A program made the translations under genes and the position numbers. Under the pieces are notes generated by a model. It was not told where the DNA came from and ran no database searches. It was given only the letters and a program-made list of their open reading frames with translations. A DNA stretch of 32,759 nt from Bacteroidaceae bacterium (GTDB lineage: Bacteria > Bacteroidota > Bacteroidia > Bacteroidales > Bacteroidaceae), in NCBI GenBank assembly GCA_017615245.1, contig JAGAAL010000048.1, positions 1-32,759 of the forward strand, in the 5' to 3' direction. The first letter of the stretch is position 1, and each line of letters begins with the position of its first letter. Shown piece after piece: positions 1 through 7,920 of this stretch.

Positions 1-1
1 A

Positions 2-469
2 GAGACGCTCTCACTTCGTGACATGGCCAAGCACATCACCAGTCACGGTTCACCCTACACGGTGGATGTAGTAATGGGTGTGCTCGAAGTGTTCCGCAGT
101 TGCTGCATCGAGCAGTTGCTGGAGTCGAAGAAAGTCAAGGTGGAGGGACTGGGCACCTTCTACGTGACCATCGCCAACAAGAAGGGCGGCGAGAAAGACC
201 TCTCGAAGTTCAACATCAACAGCATGGCCGTAGGTCTTCGCCTGCGTTTCCTCCCCGAGACAGCCACCGAGGAGAGCATCTCGCAGAGGGAGTTCCTCAA
301 GAAAGCACGCTTCATCGATGTGGCTGACTTGGCCAACCTCGACGAGACTCCCGAGAACGAGGAAGGCGGCACCGTGATTGAGGACGATGGTGGCAACACA
401 GGTGGCGACAATGGTTCGGGCAGTAGCGGCAATGGTGGCGGAGGTTCTGGTGGTGTGGATCAGAACTAA
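2..469 (+). CDS. HU-family DNA-binding protein, 5' end cut off by window edge
   Basis: Seen: the frame is open from base 2 and reads E-T-L-S-L-R-D directly before the ATG at 23. That ATG is therefore probably internal and the true start lies left of the window. The visible part carries HGSPYTVDVV and KVKVEGLGTFYV, the hallmark core of the Bacteroidetes HU-like family, followed by LRLRFLPE. The last 35 or so residues are acidic and then a Gly/Ser/Asn-rich tail ending in VDQN, which is a disordered extension beyond the HU core. Known of the family: small basic nucleoid proteins that dimerise and bend DNA without strong sequence preference. Inference: a nucleoid-associated or HU-like accessory protein; the tail may mediate contacts but nothing shows with what. 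A hairpin terminator follows at 551-578, so it is a separate unit from hisG. Confidence 0.85.
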   Translation, partial: ETLSLRDMAKHITSHGSPYTVDVVMGVLEVFRSCCIEQLLESKKVKVEGLGTFYVTIANKKGGEKDLSKFNINSMAVGLRLRFLPETATEESISQREFLKKARFIDVADLANLDETPENEEGGTVIEDDGGNTGGDNGSGSSGNGGGGSGGVDQN

Positions 470-473
470 GGGA

Positions 474-533
474 TTAGTGTAGAGTTCAGAGTGTAGAGTT
501 TATAGTAGTTGAAAAAGTGTAGAGTCTGCCACT
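474..533. repeat. Low-complexity spacer repeat (gtgtagagtt type)
   Basis: Short degenerate tandem copies of a gtgtagagtt-like word lie between the HU-family stop codon and the terminator hairpin. The same style of drifting, diary-like repeat recurs in other spacers of this window (1611-1745, 5879-5914, 10041-10085, 13303-13333, 24026-24062). No gene is seen in it. Confidence 0.55.
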
Positions 534-550
534 CCAGTACTCCTGAAAAG

Positions 551-578
551 AAAAAGGATGCAATCGCGCATCCTTTTT
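551..578 (+). terminator. Rho-independent terminator after HU-family gene
   Basis: An 11-bp perfect stem (aaaaaggatgc paired with gcatccttttt) with a 6-nt loop ends in a run of six T. It lies 82 bases after the HU-family stop and ahead of the hisG promoter. The A-rich left arm means it could also act on the opposite strand. Confidence 0.85.
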
Positions 579-634
579 TCATGCCCATCTGCAAAAAATA
601 GTCAATAGTAAATGGCTAAATGGTAATTTATTTG

Positions 635-642
635 TACCTTTG
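635..642 (+). promoter_or_regulatory. Bacteroidetes -7 promoter element for hisG
   Basis: TAccTTTG followed by CAC matches the Bacteroidetes sigma-ABfr -7 consensus TAnnTTTG. A clear -33 TTTG is not seen about 20 bases upstream. The predicted transcript start is near 649, giving hisG a leader of about 110 bases that includes a GC-rich interspersed element. Confidence 0.6.
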
Positions 643-710
643 CACTCGCTTAGTAACCTTGAAAGGTTGAAAGATTGAATAGTTAAAGCATTCTTCTCTT
701 CTTATTTAAC

Positions 711-742
711 TTCCCCCATAGAGGGGGAAACGGGAGGGGGGC
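711..742 (+). repeat. GC-rich interspersed element, copy 1
   Basis: A C5/G5 inverted core (TTCCCCCATAGAGGGGGAA) is followed by a G-run ending GGGGGGCT. It belongs to the same family as the copies at 13184, 22859, 24136, 26625, 26747 and 28722. Here it sits in the hisG leader, 17 bases before the start codon, where its hairpin could affect translation. It has no coding capacity. Confidence 0.65.
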
Positions 743-758
743 TAATTGTTATTAGATT

Positions 759-1610
759 ATGATTAGGATTGCGATACAGTCGAAAGGTCGTCTCTACGAG
801 GAGACGATGAATATCCTGCAGGAGGCAGGAATCAAGATATCGAGCGTGAAGCGCACGTTGCTGGTTGAGGCATCGAACTTCCCGCTGGAGGTGTTGTACC
901 TGAGAGATGACGACATCCCTCAGACGGTGGCCGACGGTGTGGCCGACATCGGTATCGTGGGCGAGAACGAGTTTGTGGAGCGTGGCGTGGATGCCGATAT
1001 CATCTCACGTCTGGGCTTCAGCAAATGCCGTCTGTCGCTTGCCATTCCGAAGCACGAGAACTACACGGGTCTGCAATGGTTCGACGGCAAGAAGATTGCG
1101 ACGAGCTACCCGAAAATCCTGAAGGACTACATGAAGTCGCAGGGCATCAAGCTCGACGTGCATGTGATTCAGGGGTCGGTGGAGATTGCCCCGGGTATCG
1201 GACTGGCCGACGGTATCTTCGACATCGTGAGCAGCGGTTCGACCCTCGTGAGCAACAACTTGAAAGAGGTTGAAGTGGTGATGAAGAGCGAGGCTCTGCT
1301 CATCGGCAACAAGCACATGGATGCGGACAAGCAGGAAATCCTGAAGGAACTGCTGTTCCGCTTCGAGGCTGTACGTGCTGCCGAAGACAAGAAGTATGTG
1401 CTGATGAATGCGCCGACGGACAAGGTGAAGGAAATCATCGAGGTGCTGCCAGGCATCAAGAGTCCGACCGTCATGCCATTGGCGACGGAAGGGTGGAGCA
1501 GCATCCATACGGTGCTCGACGAGAAGCGTTTCTGGGAGATTATCGGACAACTGAAACGTCTGGGCGCAGAAGGTATCCTCGTGCTGCCGATTGAGAAGAT
1601 GATACTTTAG
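759..1610 (+). CDS. hisG: ATP phosphoribosyltransferase, long form (HisG)
   Basis: Catalyses the first step of histidine synthesis, joining ATP and PRPP to give phosphoribosyl-ATP. At 283 residues it is the long, homohexameric form that does not need HisZ. The N-terminal catalytic part begins IAIQSKGRLYEET; the PRPP-binding region is at residues 140-163 (SVEIAPGIGLADGIFDIVSS then GSTL). The C-terminal regulatory domain, about 190-283 (ending EGILVLPIEKMIL), is the ACT-like domain that binds histidine for feedback inhibition in this family. The ATG at 759 gives the expected N-terminus; no strong ribosome binding site is visible, which is normal in this phylum. First gene of the hisG-hisD-hisC-hisB cluster, with a promoter near 635. 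Confidence 0.96.
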   Translation: MIRIAIQSKGRLYEETMNILQEAGIKISSVKRTLLVEASNFPLEVLYLRDDDIPQTVADGVADIGIVGENEFVERGVDADIISRLGFSKCRLSLAIPKHENYTGLQWFDGKKIATSYPKILKDYMKSQGIKLDVHVIQGSVEIAPGIGLADGIFDIVSSGSTLVSNNLKEVEVVMKSEALLIGNKHMDADKQEILKELLFRFEAVRAAEDKKYVLMNAPTDKVKEIIEVLPGIKSPTVMPLATEGWSSIHTVLDEKRFWEIIGQLKRLGAEGILVLPIEKMIL

Positions 1611-1749
1611 TAAAGTTGATAGTTGATGGTTGAAAGTTTATAGTCAGTTTAACGAGTTGAGAGTCAACGATAGACTTTAAACTATAAACTTTAAACTTAT
1701 TCAACTGACTTTGAACTATAAACTATAATCTTTAAACTTAAAAGTTATC
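1611..1749. repeat. AT-rich low-complexity spacer between hisG and hisD
   Basis: Drifting copies of words such as gttgaaagtttatag, aaactataaactttaaac and tcaactgactttgaac fill the whole spacer. Several copies lie in opposite orientation, so the transcript could fold into an imperfect long hairpin. The array runs to within 2-4 codons of the hisD start. No terminator or promoter of the TAnnTTTG type was found in it, so hisG-hisD read-through is likely. Confidence 0.6.
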
Positions 1750-2994
1750 GTGATAACGCGACCACATAAAGAAGCGAAGGAGCTGAACAGCATCGTTGGA
1801 GGTGTGCTCGATGACATCCGTCAGCGAGGCGATGCGGCTGTGAAGGAGTATGAGCTGAAGTTCGACAAGGTAAGCCTGACGAACCTGAAGGTGACCGATG
1901 AGGAAATCCGTGAGGCGGAGACATTGGTAAGCCCCGAACTGAAAGCGGCTCTCGAGATGGCGCATCAGAACATCAAGACCTTCCACGAGGCACAGCGGTT
2001 CGTAGGGAAGAAGGTGGTGACGCAGCCGGGTGTGACCTGCTGGCAGAAAGCCGTAGCGATAGAGAGGGTAGGGCTGTATATCCCAGGCGGAACGGCTCCG
2101 TTGTTCTCTACCGTGCTGATGCTGGCTACGCCTGCCAAGATTGCAGGATGCAAGGAAATCGTGCTTTGTTCGCCCCCAAACCGTGAAGGCAAGCTCCATC
2201 CCGCCATCCTCGTAGCTGCGAAGATAGCAGGGGTGAACAATATATATAAAATAGGTGGTGTGCAGGCAATAGGTGCGATGACCTACGGAACTGAATCGGT
2301 ACCGAAGGTGTATAAGATATTCGGCCCGGGCAACCAATACGTGATGGCAGCCAAGCAGATGGTGAGTCTGCACGACGTGGCCATCGATATGCCGGCAGGA
2401 CCGAGTGAAGTGGCGATTATAGCCGACGAAACTGCCAATCCTGCCTTCGTAGCAGCCGACTTCCTCTCGCAAGCCGAGCATGGATTGGATTCGCAGGCGG
2501 TATTGGTGACGACCAGTCAGGAGTTGTTGGATGCAGCCGAAAAAGAGGTGAAGCGTCAGTTGGAGTTGCTGCCAAGAAAAGAAATCGCAAGAGTCTCGCT
2601 CACCTATAGCAAGATGATTCATGTGGACACGATGGACGAAGCTGTGGAACTCATCAACGACTATGCCCCAGAGCATCTCATCATCGCCACGAAAGACTAT
2701 ATGGAAGTGGCAGAGCGAATCGTGAATGCGGGTTCCGTGTTCCTCGGCAACTACTCGTGCGAAAGTGCAGGCGACTATGCCTCAGGCACGAACCACACCC
2801 TGCCCACCAGCGGCTATGCCAAGGCGTATAGCGGTGTGTCGCTCGACAGTTTCATCCGCAAAATCACCTTCCAGGAACTCACCGCAGAAGGCATCCGCAA
2901 CATCGGTCCGACCGTGGAACTGATGGCTCAGCACGAGCAGCTCGATGCACACAAGAATGCGATGACGATAAGACTTAGCGAGTTGAATAATTGA
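1750..2994 (+). CDS. hisD: Histidinol dehydrogenase (HisD), apparently short at the N-terminus
   Basis: Catalyses the last two oxidations of histidine synthesis (L-histidinol to L-histidine) with NAD+ and Zn2+. Visible motifs are IPGGTAPLFST (111-121), FGPGNQYV (191-198), DMPAGPSEVA (213-222), Zn ligands Q241 and H244 in SQAEHGLDSQA, the catalytic pair E308-H309 in YAPEHL, D342 in SAGDYASGTNH, and H401 near the end. All key residues are present. The only usable start is GTG at 1750: upstream in frame there is no ATG before a TAA at 1726. The product is 414 residues, and it begins at what is normally the conserved R-P about 15 residues into Bacteroidales HisD. The usual N-terminal segment seems replaced by spacer repeat. 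The core looks intact, so it is probably functional. Confidence 0.93.
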   Translation: MITRPHKEAKELNSIVGGVLDDIRQRGDAAVKEYELKFDKVSLTNLKVTDEEIREAETLVSPELKAALEMAHQNIKTFHEAQRFVGKKVVTQPGVTCWQKAVAIERVGLYIPGGTAPLFSTVLMLATPAKIAGCKEIVLCSPPNREGKLHPAILVAAKIAGVNNIYKIGGVQAIGAMTYGTESVPKVYKIFGPGNQYVMAAKQMVSLHDVAIDMPAGPSEVAIIADETANPAFVAADFLSQAEHGLDSQAVLVTTSQELLDAAEKEVKRQLELLPRKEIARVSLTYSKMIHVDTMDEAVELINDYAPEHLIIATKDYMEVAERIVNAGSVFLGNYSCESAGDYASGTNHTLPTSGYAKAYSGVSLDSFIRKITFQELTAEGIRNIGPTVELMAQHEQLDAHKNAMTIRLSELNN

Positions 2995-3144
2995 AATTAA
3001 AGGAATGGAAGAGAATGGAAAGGAATAGAAGGGAAGTTAAAAGGACGAATGATTTGCGACTTTCAAGTGTCGTCCCTTCAATTCCCTTTAACTTCCAAGC
3101 GGTCAAAGACCGCGATAACTTCCCTTCAACTTCCCTATAATAAT
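2995..3144. repeat. Repeat-rich spacer between hisD and hisC with two inverted repeats
   Basis: Purine-rich ggaatgga/gaagggaa copies are followed by their complements. GGAAGTTAAA (3032-3041) pairs with TTTAACTTCC (3087-3096). A tight hairpin GCGGTC-AAA-GACCGC lies at 3099-3113. An open frame crosses this region in phase with hisC, but its composition is repeat, not protein-like. The structure could modulate hisD/hisC expression; no T-run typical of a terminator follows either stem. Confidence 0.6.
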
Positions 3145-4182
3145 ATGATAGAATCATTAGTTAGAAAAAACATACAGCAGTTGAAGCCTTACAGCTCGGC
3201 ACGCGACGAGTACAAGGGCAAGACGGCATCGGTGTTTCTCGATGCGAACGAGAACCCGTACGGCTCACCTTTGAACCGCTATCCCGATCCGCTGCAGGAG
3301 GAACTGAAGCGAAAGATAGCTGAGGTGAAGCAAGTGCCTGCCGAGAACATCTTCCTCGGTAACGGGTCGGACGAGGCCATCGACCTTGTGTTCCGTGTGT
3401 TCTGCGAGCCGCGCATCGATAATGTGGTGGCGATAGATCCAACCTATGGCATGTACGAAGTTTGTGCCAACATCAACGATGTGGAATATCGTAAGGTGGC
3501 GCTCGACGAGCATTTCCAAATCAAAGCCGAGCAGTTGCTGAAAGCATGTGACCAGCACACGAAGCTCATCTTCCTCTGTTCGCCCAACAACCCGACGGGC
3601 AACGACATCTGCCGCGAGGAAATCGTGAAGGTGATTGAGCAGTTCCGTGGCATCGTGATTGTGGACGAAGCCTACTCCGACTTCTCGGAGCAACGTCCAT
3701 TCCGACTGGATTTAGGTAAATACGAGAATCTGATTGTCTACAACACCTTCTCGAAAGCATACGGTCATGCAGCAATTCGTCTGGGTATGGCATTCGCTTC
3801 GACGGAAATCATCGCGTTGTTCAACAAGGTGAAGTATCCGTACAACGTGAACGAACTGACGCAGCAGAAGGCCAAGGAGCTGCTGGCGGAAGGTATGTCG
3901 AAAATCTGCCAGCGTATCAACCTCATCCTCGATGAACGGACAACGGTGATGCAGGCGTTTGCTCAGCTGCCGTTGTGCGAGCAGGTCTATCCTTCGAACG
4001 CCAATTTCTTCCTTGCCAAAGTCAGCGATGCCAACCGCATCTATAACTACTTGGTCGATAAGGGCATCATCGTGCGCAACCGCAATTCGGTTCATCTCTG
4101 TGGCAACTGCCTGCGTGTAACGATAGGTACGAAAGAAGAGAATACGCAACTCCTGAGTGCGCTTAGAGTATACAAACCATAA
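3145..4182 (+). CDS. hisC: Histidinol-phosphate aminotransferase (HisC)
   Basis: PLP-dependent class I/II aminotransferase that converts imidazole-acetol phosphate and glutamate to histidinol phosphate. Motifs: [11 protein letters not shown] (32-42) for phosphate/substrate binding, [10 protein letters not shown] (71-80), CSPNNPTGN (145-153), IVDEAYSDF (172-180) with the PLP-ring Asp and Tyr, and [17 protein letters not shown] with Lys204 as the PLP Schiff base. The ATG at 3145 gives a 345-residue protein starting [10 protein letters not shown], the normal family length. The longer in-frame start at 3049 would add 32 residues encoded by spacer repeat and is rejected. hisB follows after 12 bases, so the two are cotranscribed. 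Confidence 0.95.
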   Translation: MIESLVRKNIQQLKPYSSARDEYKGKTASVFLDANENPYGSPLNRYPDPLQEELKRKIAEVKQVPAENIFLGNGSDEAIDLVFRVFCEPRIDNVVAIDPTYGMYEVCANINDVEYRKVALDEHFQIKAEQLLKACDQHTKLIFLCSPNNPTGNDICREEIVKVIEQFRGIVIVDEAYSDFSEQRPFRLDLGKYENLIVYNTFSKAYGHAAIRLGMAFASTEIIALFNKVKYPYNVNELTQQKAKELLAEGMSKICQRINLILDERTTVMQAFAQLPLCEQVYPSNANFFLAKVSDANRIYNYLVDKGIIVRNRNSVHLCGNCLRVTIGTKEENTQLLSALRVYKP

Positions 4183-4194
4183 CCCCACAAACCT

Positions 4195-5298
4195 ATGAAG
4201 AGAGCGTTGTTTATCGATCGTGACGGAACCATCCTGGAAGAACCCGCAGACGAACAAATCGATACCATCGAGAAGTTCCGATTCCTTCCTCATGTCATCA
4301 GTAGCCTGAGTTTCCTGCGTAAGAATACCGACTACGAGTTTGTGATGGTGACCAATCAGGACGGACTGGGTACATCAGCCAATCCGCAGGATGTGTTCGA
4401 CCAGTTCCAGACCCTGATGCTGCATACACTCAAGATGGAAGGGGTGGAGTTCGACGATATCCGCATCGATGCATCTTATCCGGAAGACAACCTGCCTACC
4501 CGCAAGCCGGGTATCGGGATGCTGGCCGACTATCTCGGCGGCGACTACGACTTGGCGAACAGCTATGTGATAGGGGATAGGGCGACCGATGCTCAGCTGG
4601 CAAAGAACTTAGGCTGCAAGGCCGTCATCCTCAAAAGCCGCTTCACAGAAGGGCTGGACGAGCCTCATGTGGCATTTGCTGATGATTGGCAGCAAGTCAC
4701 AGAACTTGTCTATGCAGGCGAACGTGTGGCAGAGATGCACCGTCAGACGAAAGAGACGGATGTGTATGTCCGCATGAACCTCGACGGTAGCGGAAAGGGT
4801 TCTATCGATACAGGTGTGGGTTTCTTCGATCACATGCTGGAGCAGATATCCAAGCACGGAGGTATCGACCTCGATGTGAAGGTGAAGGGCGACCTGAACG
4901 TGGACGAGCATCACACCATCGAAGATACAGGTATCGTGCTGGGTGAATGTCTGCTGAAGGCATTGGGCGACAAACGCGGTATCGAACGCTATGGCTACAC
5001 CCTCCCGATGGACGATTGTCTATGTCAGGTAGCCCTCGATTTCGGAGGTCGTGCATGGCTGGTATGGGATGTGGAGTTCAAGCGCGAGAAGATAGGTGAT
5101 TTCCCTACAGAAATGTTCCTACATTTCTTCAAATCGTTCAGCGATGCAGCCAAGATGAACCTCAACATCAAGGCCGAAGGAGAGAACGAACATCACAAGA
5201 TTGAAGGAATCTTCAAAGCGGTGGCGCGTTCCATCAAAATGGCAATTCGACGTGACATTTCCCATTATGAACTTCCTTCAAGTAAAGGAATTTTGTAA
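4195..5298 (+). CDS. hisB: Bifunctional histidinol-phosphatase / imidazoleglycerol-phosphate dehydratase (HisB)
   Basis: One 367-residue polypeptide catalyses two steps. The N-terminal HAD phosphatase (about 1-165) has the nucleophile motif FIDRDGT (D8, D10), VTNQDG (52-57) and GDRATD (127-132); it dephosphorylates histidinol phosphate. The C-terminal dehydratase (about 180-367) has [25 protein letters not shown] (237-246) and [10 protein letters not shown] (331-340), the duplicated metal-binding His motifs, and ends SSKGIL. The Cys/His zinc loop of the E. coli phosphatase is absent: the equivalent stretch reads [16 protein letters not shown], with no Cys. As I recall, other Bacteroidetes HisB proteins also lack it. 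Last gene of the local his cluster. Confidence 0.95.
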   Translation: MKRALFIDRDGTILEEPADEQIDTIEKFRFLPHVISSLSFLRKNTDYEFVMVTNQDGLGTSANPQDVFDQFQTLMLHTLKMEGVEFDDIRIDASYPEDNLPTRKPGIGMLADYLGGDYDLANSYVIGDRATDAQLAKNLGCKAVILKSRFTEGLDEPHVAFADDWQQVTELVYAGERVAEMHRQTKETDVYVRMNLDGSGKGSIDTGVGFFDHMLEQISKHGGIDLDVKVKGDLNVDEHHTIEDTGIVLGECLLKALGDKRGIERYGYTLPMDDCLCQVALDFGGRAWLVWDVEFKREKIGDFPTEMFLHFFKSFSDAAKMNLNIKAEGENEHHKIEGIFKAVARSIKMAIRRDISHYELPSSKGIL

Positions 5299-5323
5299 AT
5301 AAATACTTTTTTCTCGCATATCA

Positions 5324-5341
5324 TTTTCTCATATGAGAAAA
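5324..5341. promoter_or_regulatory. Perfect 18-bp palindrome, candidate operator
   Basis: TTTTCTCATATGAGAAAA is a perfect inverted repeat ending 6 bases before the TAatTTTG promoter element at 5348, so it covers the region where the -33 box would lie. No T-run follows on the plus strand, which argues against a terminator for hisB. A second TTTTTTCTC (5307-5315) could compete for pairing with GAGAAAAAA. A binding site for a dimeric regulator of the methylmalonyl-CoA decarboxylase operon is an inference. Confidence 0.4.
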
Positions 5342-5347
5342 AATGCT

Positions 5348-5355
5348 TAATTTTG
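5348..5355 (+). promoter_or_regulatory. Bacteroidetes -7 promoter element for the methylmalonyl-CoA block
   Basis: TAATTTTG matches TAnnTTTG. It would start a transcript near 5362 with a leader of about 100 bases before the epimerase ATG at 5460. The -33 position falls inside the palindrome TTTTCTC..GAGAAAA. The leader is AT-rich; no recognisable riboswitch was seen. Confidence 0.55.
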
Positions 5356-5459
5356 CTTGATTTTTTGCGAACCTCCTCATGGAAAGGTTGCGAAAGTCAG
5401 GCATTTTTTAGATTGTTAAAGCATTCAAACAAATATAATTCAATTAATTTATCAACAAA

Positions 5460-5870
5460 ATGAAAATTTCACGTATTGATCACCTGGGTATAGGTGTTGA
5501 GAGCATCGACGCTGTGCTCCCTTATTTTGAGAACGTATTAGGTCTCAAGTGTTATGCTGTAGAAGAAGTAGCCGACCAGAAAGTAAAGACTGCTTTCCTG
5601 AAGGTAGGCGAAGTAAAACTGGAGCTTCTCGAACCAACATCTCCTGAATCAGCTGTTGCAAAATGGCTTGAAAAGGGCGGTAAGGGCGTACATCATGTAG
5701 CTTTTGCTGTAGAAGACGGAGTTGCAGAGGCACTCGTTGAGTGTGAAAGCAAGGAAATCCGTCTCATCGACAAGGCTCCACGTCCAGGTGCTGAGAACAT
5801 GATGATTGGTTTCTTGCATCCAAAGTCAACAGCAGGTATTCTTACAGAACTATGCGAACCAAAGAAGTAA
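5460..5870 (+). CDS. mce: Methylmalonyl-CoA epimerase
   Basis: Interconverts (R)- and (S)-methylmalonyl-CoA, linking the B12-dependent mutase product to the decarboxylase encoded next. The 136-residue protein is a single VOC/glyoxalase-fold unit of usual length. It starts MKISRIDHLGIGVESID, with metal ligand candidates H8, E55 (in VKLELLEPTSPES), H79 (in GKGVHHVAF) and E130 (in GILTELCEPKK), arranged as in the characterised family. The first gene after the promoter at 5348; the carboxyltransferase starts 51 bases on, across a small ttaatagttta repeat. Confidence 0.94.
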   Translation: MKISRIDHLGIGVESIDAVLPYFENVLGLKCYAVEEVADQKVKTAFLKVGEVKLELLEPTSPESAVAKWLEKGGKGVHHVAFAVEDGVAEALVECESKEIRLIDKAPRPGAENMMIGFLHPKSTAGILTELCEPKK

Positions 5871-5921
5871 TATCTAAATGGTTTAATAGTTTAAAAGTTT
5901 AATAGTTTAATCGTATATAAA

Positions 5922-7493
5922 ATGAGTATTCAATCACAGAAAATCAAGGAACTTGTTGAAAAACGTGAGAAAGCACGTTTAGGTGGTGGTGAAAAGGCTA
6001 TCCAGAAGCAGCATGAGAAAGGTAAGTATACTGCTCGTGAGCGTATTGCATTACTGCTTGATGAAGGTAGCTTCGAAGAAATGGACATGTTTGTCACTCA
6101 CCGTTGTCACAACTTCGGAATGGAGAAGAAACAATTTGACGGTGATGGTGTCGTAACAGGTTGCGGTACTGTCAACGGTCGTCTTGTTTATGTATTTGCA
6201 CAGGACTTTACAGTCAATGCCGGTTCTCTCTCTGAGACCATGTCGCTCAAGATCTGTAAGGTGATGGATATGGCTATGAAGATGGGTGCGCCTGTTATCG
6301 GTCTGAACGACTCGGGTGGTGCTCGTATTCAGGAAGGTATCAATGCCCTTGCCGGTTATTCAGAGATTTTCGAACGTAACATCCTTGCAAGTGGTGTCAT
6401 CCCACAGATTTCCGGTATTTTAGGCCCATGTGCCGGTGGTGCCGTTTATTCTCCAGCGTTGACCGACTTCACCTTGATGATGGAAAACACATCTTATATG
6501 TTCCTTACAGGTCCTGCTGTTGTAAAGACAGTCCTTGGTGAGGTTGTAACTCAGGAAGAACTCGGAGGTGCATCTGTTCACTCTACCAAGTCGGGTGTTA
6601 CTCACTTCACCGCTAAGACCGAGGAAGAGGCTATGGCTATGATTAAGCAACTTCTCAGCTACATTCCTCAGAACAACCTCGAGAAGACTCCACGTGTTGA
6701 ATGTACCGACCCGATTGACCGTAAGGATGACTATCTCAACGAGATTATTCCAGACAATCCAAATATGCCATACGATATGTATGAGGTGATTTCTGCCATC
6801 GTTGATAACGGTGAATTCTTCGAAGTACAGAAGGATTTCGCACGCAACATCATCGTAGGTTTCGCTCGCTTCAATGGAGAGTCAGTTGGTATCGTGGCTA
6901 ACCAGCCAAAGGCACTCGCAGGTGTGCTCGACTGCAACGCATCACGTAAGGGTGCTCGTTTCGTTCGTTTCTGCGATGCATTCAACATTCCTATCGTAAC
7001 ACTCGTTGACGTTCCTGGATTCCTTCCTGGTACAGGTCAGGAGTACAATGCCGTTATCCTGCATGGTGCTAAGCTGCTCTATGCTTACGGAGAATGTACA
7101 GTACCAAAGGTAACCGTTACCTTGCGTAAGTCATACGGTGGTTCACACATCGTGATGAGTTGTAAGCAGCTACGTGGCGACATGAACTATGCATGGCCAT
7201 CAGCTGAAATCGCTGTGATGGGTGCTGCAGGTGCTGCTGCTGTTCTCTATGCAAAGGAAGCAAAGGCTTTGAAGGACGAAGGTAAGACCGAGGAAGCAAA
7301 GGCATTCATTCAGGAGAAGGAAGACGAGTACACGAAGCTCTTCGCTAATCCTTACAATGCTGCTAAGTATGGTTATATCGATGATGTCATCGAACCACGC
7401 AACACACGTTTCCGCATCATCCGCGCCCTCGCTCAGCTTGCTGACAAGAAACTGACGAACCCTGCTAAGAAACATGGTAACATTCCATTGTAA
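5922..7493 (+). CDS. mmdA: Methylmalonyl-CoA decarboxylase alpha subunit / acyl-CoA carboxyltransferase
   Basis: Carboxyltransferase that moves CO2 from (S)-methylmalonyl-CoA to the biotin of the carrier protein, leaving propionyl-CoA. The 523-residue length fits the family. Two crotonase-like halves are visible: the N-terminal half has [12 protein letters not shown] (128-139) and [18 protein letters not shown] (166-183), the glycine-rich oxyanion-hole regions. The C-terminal half has [10 protein letters not shown], then [20 protein letters not shown] and [20 protein letters not shown]. The adjacent epimerase, membrane subunits and biotin carrier, and the absence of a biotin carboxylase, favour a Na+-pumping decarboxylase over propionyl-CoA carboxylase beta. 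Codons are more T-ended than in the his genes, compatible with high expression. Confidence 0.93.
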   Translation: MSIQSQKIKELVEKREKARLGGGEKAIQKQHEKGKYTARERIALLLDEGSFEEMDMFVTHRCHNFGMEKKQFDGDGVVTGCGTVNGRLVYVFAQDFTVNAGSLSETMSLKICKVMDMAMKMGAPVIGLNDSGGARIQEGINALAGYSEIFERNILASGVIPQISGILGPCAGGAVYSPALTDFTLMMENTSYMFLTGPAVVKTVLGEVVTQEELGGASVHSTKSGVTHFTAKTEEEAMAMIKQLLSYIPQNNLEKTPRVECTDPIDRKDDYLNEIIPDNPNMPYDMYEVISAIVDNGEFFEVQKDFARNIIVGFARFNGESVGIVANQPKALAGVLDCNASRKGARFVRFCDAFNIPIVTLVDVPGFLPGTGQEYNAVILHGAKLLYAYGECTVPKVTVTLRKSYGGSHIVMSCKQLRGDMNYAWPSAEIAVMGAAGAAAVLYAKEAKALKDEGKTEEAKAFIQEKEDEYTKLFANPYNAAKYGYIDDVIEPRNTRFRIIRALAQLADKKLTNPAKKHGNIPL

Positions 7494-7530
7494 TCTGACC
7501 GATTGTTAAATGACTAAATGGTAAAAGATT

Positions 7531-7890
7531 ATGGTATTGAATTTATTAGCAGACGTAGTTTGGGCTGATGCATGGGCACGTACAGGCATGGGCTTCGGTG
7601 TGGTTTTCACCGTGTTGCTCGTTCTTGTGTTTGTGCTGGTGGCATTTGGCATCTTCTCTCGCCTCTCTGGTAATAAGGCTCCCAAAGTAGCAAAGGTGGT
7701 TGAACAGCCAGCCGTTAAGCCAGTTGCACAACCTGTCGCTTCGGCATCCGATGCCGACAAGGCAGCCATCGCTACCGCTTTGTATCTCTATTTCCAGAAC
7801 GTACACGACGAGGAAAGCAATGTGATTACAATCCGTCACAATGCCAGCTCTGCATGGCATCATGAGTTGAATCCGCGTTATAACTCATAA
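7531..7890 (+). CDS. OadG-family small membrane subunit of the decarboxylase
   Basis: A 119-residue protein with a short N-terminal segment, one strong membrane helix at about 20-43 (GMGFGVVFTVLLVLVFVLVA), a Lys/Val/Pro-rich linker and a conserved-looking soluble C-terminus (IATALYLYFQNVHD, then a His-containing segment near SAWHHELNPRYNS). This is the layout of OadG/MmdD subunits, which hold the carboxyltransferase on the membrane beta subunit. It lies between the carboxyltransferase and biotin carrier genes, as in other Bacteroidetes operons. The assignment rests on layout and context more than on sequence, because the family is poorly conserved. Confidence 0.85.
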   Translation: MVLNLLADVVWADAWARTGMGFGVVFTVLLVLVFVLVAFGIFSRLSGNKAPKVAKVVEQPAVKPVAQPVASASDADKAAIATALYLYFQNVHDEESNVITIRHNASSAWHHELNPRYNS

Positions 7891-7920
7891 AAGTAATAAT
7901 CGTTAAACAGAAATAATTCG

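Noticed and set aside
1738-2676. 312-residue frame on minus opposite hisD
   Set aside because: It is the antisense shadow of a well-supported histidinol dehydrogenase; the composition (many His, Arg, Cys) is not protein-like.
3049-3144. Longer hisC start giving 377 residues
   Set aside because: The added 32 residues are coded by spacer repeat; the ATG at 3145 gives the standard HisC N-terminus and length.
4195-4760. HisB phosphatase domain inactive because zinc Cys residues are missing
   Set aside because: The HAD nucleophile and acid Asp are intact, and Bacteroidetes HisB proteins as I recall them also lack the Cys loop.
5324-5341. Rho-independent terminator for hisB
   Set aside because: The perfect palindrome has only a 7-bp AT-rich stem with no following T-run on plus and lies over a promoter.
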